Source: UBA9630 sp043725085
GTDB lineage: Bacteria; Patescibacteriota; Minisyncoccia; Moranbacterales; UBA2206
Reading direction: 5' to 3'
Length of the DNA stretch: 7,224 bases
NCBI GenBank assembly: GCA_043725085.1
Contig: JAYSLY010000004.1
Coordinates: forward strand, 1-7,224
The notes under the pieces: generated by a model
Told to the model about the DNA's origin: nothing
The model's input: the letters and a program-made list of their open reading frames with translations, nothing else
The model's database searches: none
Translations under genes and position numbers: made by a program
Shown here: positions 5,451 through 7,224 of the stretch, one piece after another
Numbering within the stretch: position 1 is the first letter of the stretch
How the letters are laid out: the number at the start of each line of letters is the position of its first letter

Positions 5451-7082
5451 CTAACTAACCTTGTGCTTTCTTTTAATCAACGCCTCCTCTTTTTTCTGCT
5501 CTGATTTTATTTTTTCTTCCGCAGCTTTCCGCAGCGCCAAAACATCTTTCTTATCCAACTCCCTGGCTAATACTAATAATTTTTCTTTTTCATTTAGCGT
5601 TGGATCATCAATCACCGCCGAAAGCAACGCCGCCAAAATCGCACCGACCTTTGGCCCAGGCGTAACTCCCAACTCCCTCATCAGTTCATTGCCATTAAGC
5701 TTTAGCTGTTTGGCCGAAATCGGATCAGTTGAAACTTTTTCCACCATAAATTGAAAATGACGCAGTTTATACGGCACGGCTTTTGGCACGCCACTTCCCA
5801 ATCGATCAGCAATTCGCACATCAATCAAATCTTTAATATTCTCCAGTCCGATTTTTTGCACCACCCTGCGCACACCCGCTTCGCCCACTTCATCAACGTT
5901 GTAATAAAACATATGATTGCGAATGAGAAGCGTCACTTTGTCAATTACCCGCCGCGAAAAACGCAAACGTTCTAAAATATTTTTAGCCATTCGCTCTCCA
6001 ATATATTCGTGATTATAGAAAGTCGCATTCTCGCCTTCGCCTCTTTTAGCCTTCGGTTTCCCCACATCGTGGAGTAGTGCTGCCAAACGCACCTCCAATT
6101 TTTCGGAAGGGCATTTTTCCAAAGACGCCACCAAGTGCTTATACACTGTGTTATATTGTCCATAATAATGATGATGGCTCTGCGTCACATCAATTCCATT
6201 TTCAATTTCCGGCAAAATTATTTTCAAAACCCCCGCTTCTTGCAACAACTCAATTCCACGCGCCGGCGCTGAAGACAAAATTATTTTCACAAACTCATCG
6301 CGGATTCGTTCCGGTGAAATATATTTCAAATATGCCGCATTTTTTTTGATCGCCAAAAATGTTTTTTCTTCAATCGCAAAACCGAGCGTCACTGAAAAAC
6401 GAATCGCCCGCATCATCCGCAGCGCATCTTCCGAAAATCGCGCATCAGCATCCCCCACCGCTCGAATCAATTTATTTTTCAAATCCTCTCGCCCATTAAA
6501 TAAATCCACTAATCCAAAAATTTTTTCCGCATCAAGTCCCCTCTCCTTAGCAAGGAGATTCTGCTTTCGCCAAGTGGCGGGAGCAGAAGGGTGAGGTGTA
6601 TTTTGATTTGAATGACTCCCCGCACTTATTGCCAACGCATTAATCGTAAAATCCCGCCGACTCAAATCCTCCTCTAAAGTTTTGGCAAATTTCACCGCAT
6701 CCGGATGCCGTTTGTCAGAATATTTCGATTCAATCCGATACGTCGTCACTTCCACAACTTCAACAGTTTCGTATTTTTCCACCTCCTGTTCACTGCTTAT
6801 TGTTCCCTGTTCACTGTTCGCTGTTCGCTGATTTCTAATTTTGACACCCACTGTTCCGAATTCATTCTCATACACAGAATCCGAGAAATTTTTTTGCACT
6901 TCCTGGGGTTTCGCGTTAGTCGTCACATCCCAATCTTTTGGCTCTGCACCCAAAAGCAAATCCCGCACGCAACCGCCCACAACATATGCCTCAAATCCTG
7001 CTTTTTCTAACGTTTCCATCACAGAAGTGATTTGTGCCGGAATCCTAAAATTTAGCTCATTTTCCTTTTTCATATTCACCAT
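5451..7082 (-). CDS. cca: CCA-adding tRNA nucleotidyltransferase with HD domain
   Basis: This class II nucleotidyltransferase adds or repairs the 3' CCA end of tRNAs using CTP and ATP. Head-domain motifs: YVVGGCVRDLLLG (33-45), catalytic DWD (50-52) in KDWDVTT, RRDFTINALA (142-151) and the nucleotide-selecting EDALRMMRAIRFS (218-230), then ISPERIRDEFVKII (255-268). An HD domain follows from about 303 to 430: HHHYYGQYNTVYKH, LLHDVGKPK (336-344), NHEYIGERMA, RNHMFYYN. A Lys/Glu-rich, probably coiled tail covers about 500-543. At 543 residues it is long; part of the excess is two repeat-derived inserts, residues 85-98 and about 156-183, both within the head. All catalytic motifs remain and the frame is open, so activity is likely. 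Met1 has no Shine-Dalgarno sequence; Met4 has GGTGA just upstream and is an alternative start. It begins 58 bp after the end of a transposase remnant and is followed by a coupled gene. A poly(A) polymerase role cannot be excluded from sequence alone. Confidence 0.93.
   Translation of the reverse strand: MVNMKKENELNFRIPAQITSVMETLEKAGFEAYVVGGCVRDLLLGAEPKDWDVTTNAKPQEVQKNFSDSVYENEFGTVGVKIRNQRTANSEQGTISSEQEVEKYETVEVVEVTTYRIESKYSDKRHPDAVKFAKTLEEDLSRRDFTINALAISAGSHSNQNTPHPSAPATWRKQNLLAKERGLDAEKIFGLVDLFNGREDLKNKLIRAVGDADARFSEDALRMMRAIRFSVTLGFAIEEKTFLAIKKNAAYLKYISPERIRDEFVKIILSSAPARGIELLQEAGVLKIILPEIENGIDVTQSHHHYYGQYNTVYKHLVASLEKCPSEKLEVRLAALLHDVGKPKAKRGEGENATFYNHEYIGERMAKNILERLRFSRRVIDKVTLLIRNHMFYYNVDEVGEAGVRRVVQKIGLENIKDLIDVRIADRLGSGVPKAVPYKLRHFQFMVEKVSTDPISAKQLKLNGNELMRELGVTPGPKVGAILAALLSAVIDDPTLNEKEKLLVLARELDKKDVLALRKAAEEKIKSEQKKEEALIKRKHKVS
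6537..6599 (-). repeat. Double-palindrome element inserted in frame in cca
   Basis: Two adjacent hairpins lie inside cca. TCTCCTT (6542-6548) and AAGGAGA (6552-6558) form a perfect 7-bp stem with a 3-base loop. TCTGCTTTCGCC (6560-6571) and GGCGGGAGCAGA (6576-6587) form a 12-bp stem with two G-T pairs around AAGT. Imperfect outer arms (CCCCTCTCC and GGGTGAGG) bracket them. The segment is exactly 21 codons (residues 162-182, starting TPHPSAPATWRK) and keeps the frame open. It falls between RRDFTINALAI and DLFNGRED, where homologues have only about 8-10 residues. It resembles the in-frame palindromic elements described in Rickettsia (RPE) and the CACCCTCACCC...GGGAGAGGG repeats of other bacteria. 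The exact borders are inferred. Confidence 0.75.
6789..6830 (-). repeat. Six-unit heptamer tandem repeat inside cca
   Basis: On the coding strand the units are CAGCGAA, CAGCGAA, CAGTGAA, CAGGGAA, CAATAAG and CAGTGAA, followed by a partial CAGGAGG. Six units make 42 bp, which is 14 codons (residues 85-98, QRTANSEQGTISSE), and the frame is kept. The insert lies between GTVGVKI and VVEVTTYR, a spot where homologues have a short beta-hairpin. It resembles the short tandemly repeated heptanucleotides known from cyanobacteria and others. Unit divergence indicates it is not a very recent expansion. Confidence 0.8.
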
Positions 7083-7129
7083 TCTAGCAAAAATAATTAA
7101 AATTAGCGAATCTCAAAAAGCCCACGATG

Positions 7130-7224
7130 AATTCAAGATATTATTGCACCACTAGAGTCAGTTTTTCAAAAATTTCATTCGGTGTCAAGTAATTGTTTTT
7201 CTTTCTCGGGCGATTATTCAATTT
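7130..7224 (-). mobile_element. Right end of an IS30-type insertion sequence, running out of the window
   Basis: The end of a transposase gene reaches its stop at 7141, and the sequence around it (on the - strand GGTGCAATAATATCTTGAATTC, about 7130-7151) looks like an IS30-family end, in which the terminal inverted repeat overlaps the transposase 3' end. The exact boundary and any target duplication cannot be fixed, because the left end is outside the window. Confidence 0.4.
7141..7224 (-). CDS. IS30-family transposase, C-terminal 27 residues, 5' part outside window
   Basis: The - strand frame entering from the right edge encodes 27 residues and ends with TAA at 7141-7143. It contains LNNRPRKK, then YLTPNEIF, and ends LTLVVQ. 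This matches the end of the DDE integrase-type catalytic domain in IS30 transposases, where the final block reads L-N-x-R-P-R-K, about five residues, T-P-x-E-x-F and then a V-A-L-Q-like tail. The catalytic Asp and Glu residues are outside the window, so intactness cannot be judged. The stop lies 58 bp before the cca start, on the same strand, so read-through from the element could reach cca. Another rve-domain family is possible, but the ending favours IS30. Confidence 0.75.
   Translation of the reverse strand, partial: KLNNRPRKKNNYLTPNEIFEKLTLVVQ

Overview
The window looks like a chromosomal segment of a small, AT-rich bacterium using the standard genetic code: TGA ends both rarA and fhs, and fhs ends exactly where its family does. 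Short, SD-poor leaders, palindromic inserts inside a coding gene and lone single-copy housekeeping genes would fit a Patescibacteria (CPR)-type genome. That placement is inference from style, not proof.

Layout, left to right. On the + strand are the 3' half of rarA (recombination/replication-restart AAA ATPase, cut by the window edge) and a small DUF1653 gene with an extended -10 box in front. All other genes are on the - strand, read from right to left: the last 27 codons of an IS30-type transposase at the right edge, an HD-domain CCA-adding tRNA nucleotidyltransferase (cca), a metal-dependent phospholipase-like protein of unknown role, 1-deoxy-D-xylulose-5-phosphate synthase (dxs) and formate-tetrahydrofolate ligase (fhs). 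The + and - gene groups converge with a single base between the DUF1653 stop and the fhs stop. The two longest gene-free stretches are 2619-2812 (194 bp, very AT-rich, with a perfect 11-bp inverted repeat and a -10 box for fhs) and 4673-4761 (89 bp, mostly a two-copy direct repeat). No stretch over 300 bp lacks a gene.

The functions are housekeeping: tRNA 3'-end maturation, isoprenoid precursor synthesis by the MEP route, one-carbon loading of folate, and replication repair. No other gene of these pathways is present, so the cluster does not form a metabolic operon; cca and the phospholipase-like gene are probably co-transcribed.

The notable part is repeat invasion. The cca gene carries two different repeat-derived insertions, both in frame and both in the nucleotidyltransferase head domain: six 7-bp units (42 bp, 14 codons) and a roughly 63-bp double palindrome (21 codons). 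A 34-bp sequence, duplicated with a 44-bp period, ends exactly at the base before the dxs start codon. The 3' end of rarA carries a short imperfect duplication next to an early stop. No defence system, CRISPR array, RNA gene or clearly new multi-gene system is visible.
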